From Bacteroidales bacterium (GTDB taxonomy: Bacteria; Bacteroidota; Bacteroidia; Bacteroidales; UBA932), in NCBI GenBank assembly GCA_017501525.1, contig JAFVWT010000017.1:1-64000 (forward strand): DNA of 64,000 nucleotides, in the 5' to 3' direction. Numbering within the stretch: position 1 is the stretch's first letter; each line of letters begins with the position of its first letter. This document shows positions 20,182 to 29,566 of the stretch, in pieces. The notes beneath the pieces are model-generated. The model saw nothing but the letters and a program-made list of their open reading frames with translations. It was not told where the DNA came from and searched no databases. The position numbers were made by a program, and so were the translations under genes.

Positions 20182-21783
20182 ATGACTGAGAAAATTGTCA
20201 TCCTTGATTTTGGCTCACAACTGACACAGTTGATAGGGCGCAGACTTAGAGAAATTAATGTCTATTGCGAAATTTACCCATACAACAAAATTCCCGCTTT
20301 AGATGAAAATGTTAAAGGTGTCATACTCTCCGGAAGTCCTTTTTCGGTAAGAGACCCCAAAGCACCTAACCCCGACCTTTCAGCCATCAAAGGCAAATTT
20401 CCTTTGCTTTGTATATGCTATGGTGCACAATATATTGCACACACTTGCGGTGGCTCGGTAAATCCCTCATTGGCAAGAGAATATGGTAGAGCTATGCTCT
20501 CCATTAAATCAGAATCACCTCTATTTGCAGATATTCCACAGAAATCACAAGTATGGATGTCGCATGGAGACACAATTGCACAACTTCCCACAAATGCGAC
20601 TGTCATTGCCTCTACTGACGATGTTGAGAATGCTGCTTATCAGATAGATGGTGAACAGACATATTGTGTGCAGTTCCATCCTGAAGTATTCCACTCTACT
20701 TATGGACATCTGATGCTATCAAACTTCGCACTAAAAATTTGCGGATGTTCAGGAGATTGGACCGCTGATTCATTCATAGATAGCTGCGTTGCAGACCTAA
20801 AAGCTAAAATAGGGAACGACAATGTGATTCTTGGACTTTCGGGAGGTGTGGACTCTACAGTTGCGGCAGTTCTTCTACACAAAGCTATAGGTTCACAACT
20901 CACTTGTATTTTTGTAGACAACGGACTGCTCAGAAAAGACGAATTCTCTTCAGTACTGGCATCTTACAAAGATATGGGACTGAATGTAATCGGAGTAGAA
21001 GCCGGCAAGAGATTTATGGATGCACTCAAAGGTGTATCAGACCCCGAACAAAAGAGAAAAGCAATCGGCAGGACATTTATAGAAGTGTTTGATACCGAAG
21101 CAAAAAAGATTAAGAACGCATCCTGGTTGGGACAAGGCACCATTTATCCCGATGTAATAGAGTCTGTATCTGTAAACGGCCCTTCTTCTACAATCAAATC
21201 TCACCACAATGTAGGTGGTTTGCCGGAAGAGATGAATCTGAAAATAGTGGAGCCACTACGTACCCTTTTCAAAGATGAAGTAAGAAGAGTCGGCAGAGCA
21301 TTAGGTATAAAGAACTCCCTAATTTCAAGACATCCATTCCCCGGTCCCGGACTAGGTATTAGAGTATTAGGAGAAGTTTCTGAAGAAAAACTGGCAATCT
21401 TACGTGAAGCTGATGCCATTTATATCAACGCTCTTCGCAACACTCCCGCCCCAGAAGGATGGCAGCCCGCATCAGGTGCTGCAGCCACAGGTGGCACCGA
21501 AACCGGCGAAGGCTACCTTACATTATACGACACAATATGGCAAGCAGGTGTAATATTGCCTAATGTCAAGAGTGTCGGGGTAATGGGAGATGAAAGGACA
21601 TTTGAATACACAGTAGCACTCAGGGCCGTTGTTTCAACTGACGGCATGACTGCTGACTGGGTACACCTTCCATACGATTTTCTTGCGAAAGTATCAAACG
21701 AGATAATAAATAAAGTGAAGGGGGTTAATCGCGTATGTTACGACATCTCATCAAAACCACCCGCAACTATCGAATGGGAATAG
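20182..21783 (+). CDS. guaA: GMP synthase (glutamine-hydrolysing)
   Basis: 533-residue enzyme converting XMP to GMP. The N-terminal class I amidotransferase has [12 protein letters not shown], the nucleophile Cys in [10 protein letters not shown], and QFHPEVFHS. The ATP-pyrophosphatase domain has the P-loop [13 protein letters not shown], and the C-terminal dimerisation domain has [20 protein letters not shown] and ends in PPATIEWE. All catalytic residues are present. It stands alone, between a divergent typA and its own terminator. Confidence 0.97.
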   Translation: MTEKIVILDFGSQLTQLIGRRLREINVYCEIYPYNKIPALDENVKGVILSGSPFSVRDPKAPNPDLSAIKGKFPLLCICYGAQYIAHTCGGSVNPSLAREYGRAMLSIKSESPLFADIPQKSQVWMSHGDTIAQLPTNATVIASTDDVENAAYQIDGEQTYCVQFHPEVFHSTYGHLMLSNFALKICGCSGDWTADSFIDSCVADLKAKIGNDNVILGLSGGVDSTVAAVLLHKAIGSQLTCIFVDNGLLRKDEFSSVLASYKDMGLNVIGVEAGKRFMDALKGVSDPEQKRKAIGRTFIEVFDTEAKKIKNASWLGQGTIYPDVIESVSVNGPSSTIKSHHNVGGLPEEMNLKIVEPLRTLFKDEVRRVGRALGIKNSLISRHPFPGPGLGIRVLGEVSEEKLAILREADAIYINALRNTPAPEGWQPASGAAATGGTETGEGYLTLYDTIWQAGVILPNVKSVGVMGDERTFEYTVALRAVVSTDGMTADWVHLPYDFLAKVSNEIINKVKGVNRVCYDISSKPPATIEWE

Positions 21784-21802
21784 CCCCATGACCTGTAATA
21801 TA

Positions 21803-21841
21803 AAAGACCAATCAGCGAGACTTTGTTGATTGGTCTTTTTT
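21803..21841 (+). terminator. Rho-independent terminator of guaA
   Basis: Stem AAAGACCAATCA pairs with TGATTGGTCTTT around a loop of about 12 bases, followed by a T run, 20 bases after the guaA stop. Confidence 0.9.
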
Positions 21842-21927
21842 ACATCTTGAATATTGAGCAAAACCTCTGCACTTGCTATCATTGGCATGCAACCATTCCC
21901 CTCTCTTTGTATTTTTGCAAAACAACC

Positions 21928-22542
21928 TTAGGAAAACTCTTTCAGAAGAGTTGCTATTCTATGATATATATCCGGAATAATCTTATACGAAACATCCCCC
22001 TTGAATCTGGCTTGCTGCTCTTTTGCATAATTCATACGAGCCTGATTCATAAGATCAAACGTCCTTGCCACATAATTCCCAATTCTATCTTTTTCAAGTC
22101 TGAAACCTGCACTCTTTCTCAATCTTCGCAAAGCTACATATCTGGAGATAAAACCTCCGTTCTCCCATATTTCAAATGTCTCCTTCGCTAGATTATGGAG
22201 TTCTACAGCCCTTTCAACCTCCTTTTCTGCTCGTTCCAACCTTATATCCAAACTCTTGATACGTGCTTGATTCTCAATCATCAGAGACTCCTTATCAAAA
22301 CAGTTTTTCAATTTTGAGGCTAACCTCGAATACTCCATAAGGTAATTTTCAATGGTACCATCCTGCAAAAACTCGGTTCCCACTACAGAGCTACACTCCT
22401 TGACCTGTAGCAGCAAATCATAAGTATCATACCCTTTAACTATCAAATCTAAAGCTACTGAGGGAGAAATTTTGACAGAGGAGGCCACTCTATCCATATC
22501 TCTTGCACAACCATTTATATGTTCCGACAATATTGATTCCAT
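21928..22542 (-). CDS. Hypothetical coiled-coil protein
   Basis: 204-residue soluble protein of unrecognised family. Residues about 85-135 form a charged heptad-like helix (ARIKSLDIRLERAEKEVERA), suggesting a coiled coil. The rest is mostly helical, with a basic patch (YVALRRLRKSAGFRLEKDR). There is no signal peptide, membrane segment or known motif. It is a single gene facing away from the eptA-like gene. Confidence 0.6.
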   Translation of the reverse strand: MESILSEHINGCARDMDRVASSVKISPSVALDLIVKGYDTYDLLLQVKECSSVVGTEFLQDGTIENYLMEYSRLASKLKNCFDKESLMIENQARIKSLDIRLERAEKEVERAVELHNLAKETFEIWENGGFISRYVALRRLRKSAGFRLEKDRIGNYVARTFDLMNQARMNYAKEQQARFKGDVSYKIIPDIYHRIATLLKEFS

Positions 22543-22805
22543 AATTACATTCGAGGAAATTTCTACAAACTCTATGTCCTAAAAGTTAAAACATTGTAAA
22601 TTTAGAACTTAAAACTTAAATTTAAAACTTTTGTTTTCCTTATGTCCTCTCCCGGAGGACATTCCATAAATCCGGTAAAGTCATTTCAAGACCCTCATTA
22701 ATTTTTGAAAAAAGAAAATTATCAGATATTCACATGGTCCATTGCATAATATTTGCTTGGAAACCGCTAAATTTGCGTTAAATCTACAAAAGGATAATTA
22801 ATACA
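22543..22805. other. Intergenic region with a dispersed repeat-like segment
   Basis: Segment 22557-22672 resembles 55935-56040: both contain AAAGTTAAAACAT, a run ending TAAAACTTTTG and GACATTCCATAAAT in the same order. Here it includes a GTCCTC-N5-GAGGAC hairpin (about 22654-22670). TAAATTTG (22768-22775) is the likely -7 box of the eptA-like gene. No ORF is supported. Confidence 0.5.
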
Positions 22806-24332
22806 ATGAAATTTCTCAAAACCAAAAGTTCCATATCAAAAGTCAGCGCTCTACTAAGTATTTTTACCCTTATAGCATATCACCAACCATTCTTTGAACA
22901 TGTCGTAAATAATATTGAAAAAGGATTTAACGGTGTGTTCATTACTGTTGGACTGGCCATTATTATGCTGGCAATGAACTACTTCTTTTACTATCTTGTA
23001 CTATTTTCAGGAAGAGTTGTAGGGAAAGGGATATTAGCTTTCACATTCATAGCCAACGCAGTAACACTTTACTTCATAAACACATACGAAGTATTGATTA
23101 CTGACAAAATGATGGGAAATGTCTTTAACACCCAATACTCCGAAGCCTCAGGATTTTTCTCTTGGGGTGCCATATTATATTTTATTTTCCTCGGAGTGGT
23201 CCCTGCCACATACATCATTCTAAAGAAGTTGGACTATGGTTCAGTAAAAAGATTCTTTGCAAACATAGGAATATCACTATGTCTTATAATTGCTATTGCA
23301 TTTGCCAATATGAATAATTGGCCATGGATAGATAGGAACTCCACAGAAATAGGAAGTCTGCTAATGCCTTGGTCATACACTGTAAATTCATTCAGGTACT
23401 ATAACTCTGTAAAAAAAAGCAACCGCAAAGAGATACCATTGCCAGATGCCACAATATCAAACAATAGCAAAGACCTTTGTATCCTCATTATAGGAGAATC
23501 TGCCCGCAGGGAAAATTTCTCCCTATACGGATACAATAAAAAAACAAATCCCCTACTGGAAAAAGATAGCGTAACTGTCCTCAAGGCAAAAGCTGCAGCA
23601 ACCTATACCACTGCCGGAGTCAAAGCCATATTGGATCACAAACCCACTGACAAATTATATGAGATTCTACCTAACTACTTATACCGCAATGGAGTAGATG
23701 TAGAATGGAGAAGTAACAACTGGGGAGAACCTCCAATTCATATTGACAAATACTATAAAGCAAAGGATATTCAAGACTTATATCCAGGAGGCGATATTAA
23801 ATATGATGAGATATTATTACAAGGACTTTCTGAACAAATTCAAAAATCAGACAAAGATAAATTATTGATAATACTCCATACAACGACAAGTCACGGACCC
23901 ACATACAATAAGAAATACCCACCTGAATTTGAAGTATTTACTCCGGTATGCAATACAGTAGAGATGTCCAAAGCGATACCTGAAGAGCTTATTAATGCAT
24001 ACGACAACACTATAGTATATACTGACTACCTGATTCACTCTGCAATTGAAATTGCCAAAGAAAACCCACAGAGACGCAGTTGCGTAATATTCATATCTGA
24101 CCATGGAGAATCTCTCGGAGAAGGCAATCTCTATATGCACGGCGTACCCATGTATATGGCACCTAAGGAACAAATTGAGATACCATTCATAGTATGGAAG
24201 TCAGACAACAACCTGACAATAAAAGAGATTGAAGAAGCCGAACAATACCATATATTTCATAGCATATTGAATTTCTTAGGTATTGACTCTCCCATATATG
24301 ACGAAAACAAAAATATTTTCACAAAAAAATAA
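22806..24332 (+). CDS. Phosphoethanolamine transferase (EptA-like, sulfatase fold)
   Basis: 508-residue inner-membrane enzyme. Five hydrophobic segments fill residues about 12-185, followed by a periplasmic alkaline-phosphatase-like domain. Metal and active-site motifs visible are IGESARRENFSLYGY, the Thr region ATYTTAGVKA, HTTTSHGP and ISDHGESLGEG. Relatives transfer phosphoethanolamine to lipid A or core sugar. The Thr region lacks the cysteine-rich context of classical EptA, so the acceptor may differ. It is followed after six bases by a lipid kinase gene, and the two probably form an operon in a lipid-related locus. Confidence 0.85.
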   Translation: MKFLKTKSSISKVSALLSIFTLIAYHQPFFEHVVNNIEKGFNGVFITVGLAIIMLAMNYFFYYLVLFSGRVVGKGILAFTFIANAVTLYFINTYEVLITDKMMGNVFNTQYSEASGFFSWGAILYFIFLGVVPATYIILKKLDYGSVKRFFANIGISLCLIIAIAFANMNNWPWIDRNSTEIGSLLMPWSYTVNSFRYYNSVKKSNRKEIPLPDATISNNSKDLCILIIGESARRENFSLYGYNKKTNPLLEKDSVTVLKAKAAATYTTAGVKAILDHKPTDKLYEILPNYLYRNGVDVEWRSNNWGEPPIHIDKYYKAKDIQDLYPGGDIKYDEILLQGLSEQIQKSDKDKLLIILHTTTSHGPTYNKKYPPEFEVFTPVCNTVEMSKAIPEELINAYDNTIVYTDYLIHSAIEIAKENPQRRSCVIFISDHGESLGEGNLYMHGVPMYMAPKEQIEIPFIVWKSDNNLTIKEIEEAEQYHIFHSILNFLGIDSPIYDENKNIFTKK

Positions 24333-24338
24333 TTTACC

Positions 24339-25175
24339 ATGCTATTCATTGTAAATCCTATTTCAGGTAACGGGAACAAAAAAAGAATTGTCGCCAAGTT
24401 AGAGAAATATAACTACAAGATAGCTTACACCCATTTTCCGGGGCACGCCGAACAACTTGCAAGAGAAGCACAAGAGAAAACTATAATAGCCGTAGGTGGA
24501 GACGGCACTGTAAACGAAGTGGCAAAAGGATTGATTGGCAGTGATAAAACATTGGGTATCATTCCTTGTGGAAGCGGTGATGGACTTGCCCTGCATCTTG
24601 GACTGAAGAGAAATCTGAATTCTTCACTTAAAACGATTATAAACGGTAAAAGTGAAAGTTTGGATATTGCAACGGTCAATGGAAGGGTATTTCTATCGGT
24701 ATGCGGAGTAGGATTTGATGCAATGGTAAGCGAACAATTTGCAAAATCGGGAAAGAGAGGGCTGTTCAACTATATCCATCAAGGACTAAAACTCTGGAAA
24801 AATTTCAAACCAAGCAGATATATTATTGATATTGACGGGAAAACCTTTGAATCGGAATCGACATTAATTACAATAGGAAATTCAAACCAGTGGGGAAACA
24901 GAGCTAAGATAACACCATTGGCAAAGAGCAATGATGGTATTTTGGATATCACCATTGCTGATAAATTCGGAACCATATCACTACCTTTGCTGGCTATGCG
25001 TCTAATGAGTGGTAATCTATACAAAAGCAATAAGATACACTACCACCAAGGTAAAAGAATAATTATCAGCCGTGAAACAGATGGTCCTGCACATGCTGAT
25101 GGAGAGTGGTTTATCACAGGAAGAGAACTTAGAATTGAGGTCATTCCTTCCGCTATCAAGGTAATAGTTCCTTGA
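24339..25175 (+). CDS. Diacylglycerol kinase family lipid kinase
   Basis: 278-residue soluble lipid kinase of the DagK/YegS family. The nucleotide-binding motif IIAVGGDGTVNEVAKG and the following IIPCGSGDGLALHLGL are diagnostic, and VCGVGFDA and HADGEW mark the second domain. The second motif reads CGSGDGLA where many members have GTGNDFA; this variant is seen in Bacteroidota and keeps the acidic residue. Likely substrates are diacylglycerol or a sphingoid base; sequence cannot decide, though spt in this genome makes the second possible. Confidence 0.85.
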   Translation: MLFIVNPISGNGNKKRIVAKLEKYNYKIAYTHFPGHAEQLAREAQEKTIIAVGGDGTVNEVAKGLIGSDKTLGIIPCGSGDGLALHLGLKRNLNSSLKTIINGKSESLDIATVNGRVFLSVCGVGFDAMVSEQFAKSGKRGLFNYIHQGLKLWKNFKPSRYIIDIDGKTFESESTLITIGNSNQWGNRAKITPLAKSNDGILDITIADKFGTISLPLLAMRLMSGNLYKSNKIHYHQGKRIIISRETDGPAHADGEWFITGRELRIEVIPSAIKVIVP

Positions 25176-25202
25176 ATACCCTAGATCTAACCTCAATTAC
25201 AG

Positions 25203-25689
25203 AGAAAATCAAAGCTGGCGCTTTGCTTTTCACTCATCTCATTTATATAATCGTATATTTATCCCTCCCGGGGTAGAAATACTTCTACGCTCGTTGCAAA
25301 ACGCAAAGTAAACTTTGCATCTTGCTCGCTTGTTACGTATATTTACCTCTAACGAGGTAGAAATACTATTGCGCTCGTTGTGAAAATCAAAGCTAGCGCT
25401 TTGCTTTTCACTCGCTTGTTACGTATATTTACCCCTAACGGGGTAGAAATACTATTGCGCTCGTTGCGAAAATCAAAGCTAACGCTTTGCTTTTCACTCG
25501 CTTGTTACGTATATTTACCTCTAACGAGGTAGAAATACTATTACGCTCGTTGCAAAAATCAAAGCTAACGCTTTGCTTTTCACTCGCTTGTTACGTATAT
25601 TTACCTCTAACGAGGTAGAAATACTATTACGCTCGTTGTGAAAATCAAAGCTAGCGCTTTGCTTTTCACTCGCTTGTTACGTATATTTG
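25203..25689 (+). repeat. Tandem 86-base promoter-like repeat array 2
   Basis: -7-like boxes lie at 25254, 25338, 25424, 25510, 25596 and 25682 (intervals 84, 86, 86, 86, 86). Internal boxes read TATATTTA and the last, nearest the exporter gene, TATATTTG. In the last unit TTTG (25658-25661) is exactly 20 bases before it. Each unit has dyad A, GTGAAAA-T-CAAAGC paired with GCTTTG-C-TTTTCAC, whose right arm holds the -33 TTTG. Dyad B follows internal boxes: TACCTC-N4-GAGGTA or, with a compensated change, TACCCC-N4-GGGGTA. Homology stops at the final -7 box, 109 bases before the exporter ATG. Confidence 0.9.
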
Positions 25690-25790
25690 CCACAAATCGC
25701 AGAAACATAATACTTCTCATTGTAGAAATCAAATTAGGATCTACTTCCAATTTGTTTGCCCTATATGTTTCTACTTATTTGGATAATGAT

Positions 25791-27623
25791 ATGAAAGATT
25801 TTTGGAAACTGTTAAAACGCTTTGTCGGACCATATAAAGGCTACCTCGGGGGCTCAATTATACTTAACCTTTTGTCTGCAATTTTCAACCTATTCTCATT
25901 TGCTTTTATAATTCCAATACTGGACATACTTTTCAAAACCGACCACACGACATACGAATTTATGCCTTGGGACAGTGCTGCAGACATGAAGGATATATTA
26001 TTTAATAATATGTACTATGCAGTAACCCAACTGATTGATAAATTTGGTGGTGCGACTACCCTACTTATCATCGGGCTGTTCTTCGGATTCACCACATTGT
26101 TGAAAACCGCCTGCTACTTCGGTTCTGCAGCTGTTATGGTGCCATTGAGAACAGGTGTAGTTAAGGATATAAGAACACTGATTTACAACAAATTACTCTC
26201 ACTTCCAATAAGTTTCTTTTCAGACCAGAAAAAAGGTGATATAATAGCCAGAATGAGTGGTGATGTAAATGAAGTTGAAAATTCTGTTACCAGTTCACTG
26301 GATATGATAATCAAGAATCCTATCCTCATAGTAGTATATTTCTCAATGTTGATATATCTAAGTTGGGAACTTACTCTTTTCACAATAGCAGTTGTTCCGC
26401 TAATGGCATGGATAATGGGTGCAATAGGTAAAAAACTTAAAAGGCAGTCACTCGATGTACAAAATTTCTGGAGCGAATCCATCACACAAATTGAGGAAAC
26501 CTTGGGAGGTATCAGAATCATCAAAGCATTTCTCGCCGAGAAGAAGATGAGTACAAAATTTGATAATGTTACCAATGAGTTGCGCAAATCGACCAACAGG
26601 TTGTTTATCAGACAAAACTCAGCCCATCCGGTAAGTGAATTTCTTGGAAGCGTAATGATTATGGTCGTGCTGTGGTTTGGAGGAACACTTATTCTAAGTG
26701 AGAATGCAACATTTGAAGCCTCCACCTTTATCTACTACATGACAATATTGTATAGCGTACTCGCACCGCTTAAAGATTTAAGCAAAGCCGGTTATGCAAT
26801 TCCTAAAGGATTGGCGTCAATGGAGAGGATTGACAAGATTCTCAATGCTGACAACAATATCATAGAGGTGGAAAATCCCGTTGCGCTCAATTCTTTTGAG
26901 GAAGATATAACATTCAACAATGTCTCATTCAGTTATGATGAGAATAAAGAAGTGCTCTCAAATATCAATCTAAACATAAAAAAGGGGACTACTGTTGCTC
27001 TTGTGGGACAGTCAGGTTCCGGAAAATCTACTCTGGTAGATCTGATTCCACGATTCCACGATATTGACAAAGGTTCCATCACCATTGATGGTAAAGAAAT
27101 AAAAGACGTGAAAATAAGTTCATTAAGAGCACTTATTGGAAATGTCAACCAAGAGGCAATCCTATTTAATGACACCATTTTCAACAATATAGCATTTGGA
27201 GTGGAAAATGCCACTATAGAACAGGTGGAACAAGCAGCAAGACTTGCAAACGCACACGACTTCATTATGGAGAAAGAGGATGGATATAATACAAATATTG
27301 GAGACAGAGGGTCAAAACTTTCAGGAGGACAGAGACAACGTATCAGCATCGCACGCGCACTGCTTAAAAACCCTCCAATTCTCATTCTGGACGAAGCTAC
27401 ATCAGCTCTTGATACAGAATCTGAAAGACTTGTTCAGGATGCATTGGAGAAATTGACTGCATCCAGAACAACCATTGCCATTGCTCACAGACTTTCCACC
27501 ATCAAAAATGCTGATGAAATATGTGTATTACACGAAGGAAAAATTGTTGAAAGAGGTAAGCATGATGAACTGATATCTTTAAATGGCTACTACAAAAAAC
27601 TGCATGATATGCAAGCATTATAG
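25791..27623 (+). CDS. MsbA-like lipid exporter ABC transporter (TMD-NBD fusion)
   Basis: 610-residue half-transporter. Six transmembrane helices fill residues about 20-330, then an ATPase domain has Walker A GQSGSGKSTLVDLIP, signature LSGGQRQRISIARALL, Walker B ILILDEATSALD and H-loop IAIAHRLSTI. Fusion order and length fit MsbA-type flippases for lipid A or other lipids; substrate is by family only. The frame is open to 25638 but that stretch lies in the repeat array, so the ATG at 25791 (MKDFWKLLKRFVGPYKG) is chosen. The promoter is the last unit of array 2. Confidence 0.88.
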   Translation: MKDFWKLLKRFVGPYKGYLGGSIILNLLSAIFNLFSFAFIIPILDILFKTDHTTYEFMPWDSAADMKDILFNNMYYAVTQLIDKFGGATTLLIIGLFFGFTTLLKTACYFGSAAVMVPLRTGVVKDIRTLIYNKLLSLPISFFSDQKKGDIIARMSGDVNEVENSVTSSLDMIIKNPILIVVYFSMLIYLSWELTLFTIAVVPLMAWIMGAIGKKLKRQSLDVQNFWSESITQIEETLGGIRIIKAFLAEKKMSTKFDNVTNELRKSTNRLFIRQNSAHPVSEFLGSVMIMVVLWFGGTLILSENATFEASTFIYYMTILYSVLAPLKDLSKAGYAIPKGLASMERIDKILNADNNIIEVENPVALNSFEEDITFNNVSFSYDENKEVLSNINLNIKKGTTVALVGQSGSGKSTLVDLIPRFHDIDKGSITIDGKEIKDVKISSLRALIGNVNQEAILFNDTIFNNIAFGVENATIEQVEQAARLANAHDFIMEKEDGYNTNIGDRGSKLSGGQRQRISIARALLKNPPILILDEATSALDTESERLVQDALEKLTASRTTIAIAHRLSTIKNADEICVLHEGKIVERGKHDELISLNGYYKKLHDMQAL

Positions 27624-27676
27624 CCCAAAACCTTCATTTCATTTATACCGACTCACACAACCCATAAAATCATAAA

Positions 27677-27709
27677 AAGCCGATTTGGATACTTTCCAAA
27701 ATCGGCTTG
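27677..27709. terminator. Bidirectional terminator
   Basis: AAGCCGATTT-GGA pairs with TCC-AAAATCGGCTT around a short loop. The T run is best on the minus strand (TTTTTATG), serving the lipoprotein gene at 27790, and it also ends the exporter transcript. Confidence 0.8.
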
Positions 27710-27789
27710 ATTTATAGGCAAATAAACTTACTTTTAGAGTAACATTCTATAAATTACCTCTTTAGTTAAATGTTACCGATAGATAATTT

Positions 27790-29409
27790 CTAAAAATTTC
27801 TTCCGACTCTAACATCTGTAAATCTATTCTCAAACGAGATTCCATTCTTCACAGAAACAAATTCATTTTCACTCATTGAAGGCATGATACTTTGTTCTAT
27901 GGGTGCCAATTCCGAAATATCAGCGGCACCATCCTTAGTGGGTTGTAGCAGAATTCTGGTAAGAGGTCCGTTATATCCTGAATAATCTGCTGCAAATGCC
28001 AAAATAGTGCAATCGCTCCAATTTGCATAAAACTGAGAAATTGTCTTGTTGTATTGGGCTGCACCTGCTGACAAAATAGCATTGATTGTTGCATCATAAG
28101 GGAATATAGTCTCGTCAGTATAATCTCCGGCAGCAAGAGCTACTGCCCAATCTGTAGCATAATAGTTAGGGGTAGCTTTAACCTGCACAACCACTTTACC
28201 TTGGGCATTTGCATATCCGACTGGGTCATATTGATACAACTCATCACCATCAAAATAACGATATTCCACCTCTACTTCTGCATCAGAAATATCTTCTACC
28301 GCAGTATTAAATGGCACCTTATACATATCACCCAAAGAATTACCTTGCTCATCCATTGCAAAAGCATAAAGATAATATTCGGTATCAAGTGACAGATCCC
28401 ACCAATATTCTGCTATCGGTCCTGCCACAGTCACACCTGCAATCACCTCTTCAAGGCTCATTCCCACTTCAGAAGCATAATTGGCTGCCTCCGCTTTTAC
28501 TTCCGCCATCATAGGAATATCCCCGGGATATCCTTCACGAGGAGTCACAGCATACCAATAACGGACAGAAGGATCAGATGGGGTAATGCTAATAAATACT
28601 GATGTTCCCCTTATCTGAGATACCTCCATATCAAAAGTGCAATCTGCAGGATCACCACCTTCTAGTGTAGTAAAATATGTCACAGAAGGCTCAGAGGCGA
28701 TTTCACCAGAATCATCAACAGCAATTGCAAAGAAACACATTTCTGTAGCTGCTGGAAGACCATATACTGTATCGCGGTCATGACCTTGAGAGAGCATAGC
28801 TGAAAGAACCTGCTCCATTGTAAAGTCAGGATAGTGGGTAAGAATATTATCCAGAACATCTTTCACGATAATTCCTACATCCCCATCTATCTCATTATAA
28901 TCCTCCATTGTGCAAAGATCGTAATAGTATCTGAAATTATCTCCACTAGGAGTAACATCCAGAATAGCACTTGTCGAGGTCACTTCTGAATAAACCAGTT
29001 CAAAAGAAATTCCATCCTGAGGTCCTTCGGGTTCAATATTGACAACTACTGGAAGTGAAATACTTGAAGACGCAGCATCACTCCTTTTATAAGTTATTGT
29101 AACATCTCCTTTTATGTCATATTCCTCAGAATGGGCATCAGGAGCTGTGATATATAATTTTTCAACCAAAATCTCCGATTGCCATCCAATAGGGGAAGAA
29201 ACCTGGATATCTGATACTTGGCTAACATTTAAAAGGTCCCATGAAAGAGTCTGACCTGCTTGAAATCTTGCTGAATCGGGAGCGTTCACTATTGAAAGTT
29301 CGCTTGGAACTATAATCTCCCCACCCTCATTTTTATCACACGAAATCAAGATTAATGAAAATAAACTTATAATAGTAAAAATATTTAACACACGTTTCAT
29401 ATTCTTCAA
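27790..29409 (-). CDS. Lipoprotein with repeated Ig/FN3-like domains
   Basis: 539-residue predicted lipoprotein with a type II signal, lipobox LISC and mature start CDKNEGG. After an N-terminal beta domain (about 35-130) there are about three FN3-like units, each of which appears to carry a helical insertion (MEQVLSAMLSQG, LEEVIAGVTVAG, ISQFYANW). The same layout occurs in the lipoprotein at 38238. Function is unknown; proteins of this type are usually surface-exposed in Bacteroidales. Terminators and spacing suggest a single-gene transcript. Confidence 0.7.
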   Translation of the reverse strand: MKNMKRVLNIFTIISLFSLILISCDKNEGGEIIVPSELSIVNAPDSARFQAGQTLSWDLLNVSQVSDIQVSSPIGWQSEILVEKLYITAPDAHSEEYDIKGDVTITYKRSDAASSSISLPVVVNIEPEGPQDGISFELVYSEVTSTSAILDVTPSGDNFRYYYDLCTMEDYNEIDGDVGIIVKDVLDNILTHYPDFTMEQVLSAMLSQGHDRDTVYGLPAATEMCFFAIAVDDSGEIASEPSVTYFTTLEGGDPADCTFDMEVSQIRGTSVFISITPSDPSVRYWYAVTPREGYPGDIPMMAEVKAEAANYASEVGMSLEEVIAGVTVAGPIAEYWWDLSLDTEYYLYAFAMDEQGNSLGDMYKVPFNTAVEDISDAEVEVEYRYFDGDELYQYDPVGYANAQGKVVVQVKATPNYYATDWAVALAAGDYTDETIFPYDATINAILSAGAAQYNKTISQFYANWSDCTILAFAADYSGYNGPLTRILLQPTKDGAADISELAPIEQSIMPSMSENEFVSVKNGISFENRFTDVRVGRNF

Positions 29410-29566
29410 GATCTAAAATATATTAATAGTTAAAATGGTTCTATTAAGGATAGTTCTATAAAATAGAGGTTTCAAAAGTTGAATTCTAAAATCTGAATCT
29501 AATAAACCATACAAAGCCTCCTATAGAAGTTACCTAAAATTAGATTTTCATGTTTATAAAAGTCTC

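Noticed and set aside
25638..25790. N-terminal extension of the MsbA-like protein
   Set aside because: The extra 51 codons lie inside the repeat array and promoter; family members start at the MKDFWKLL position.
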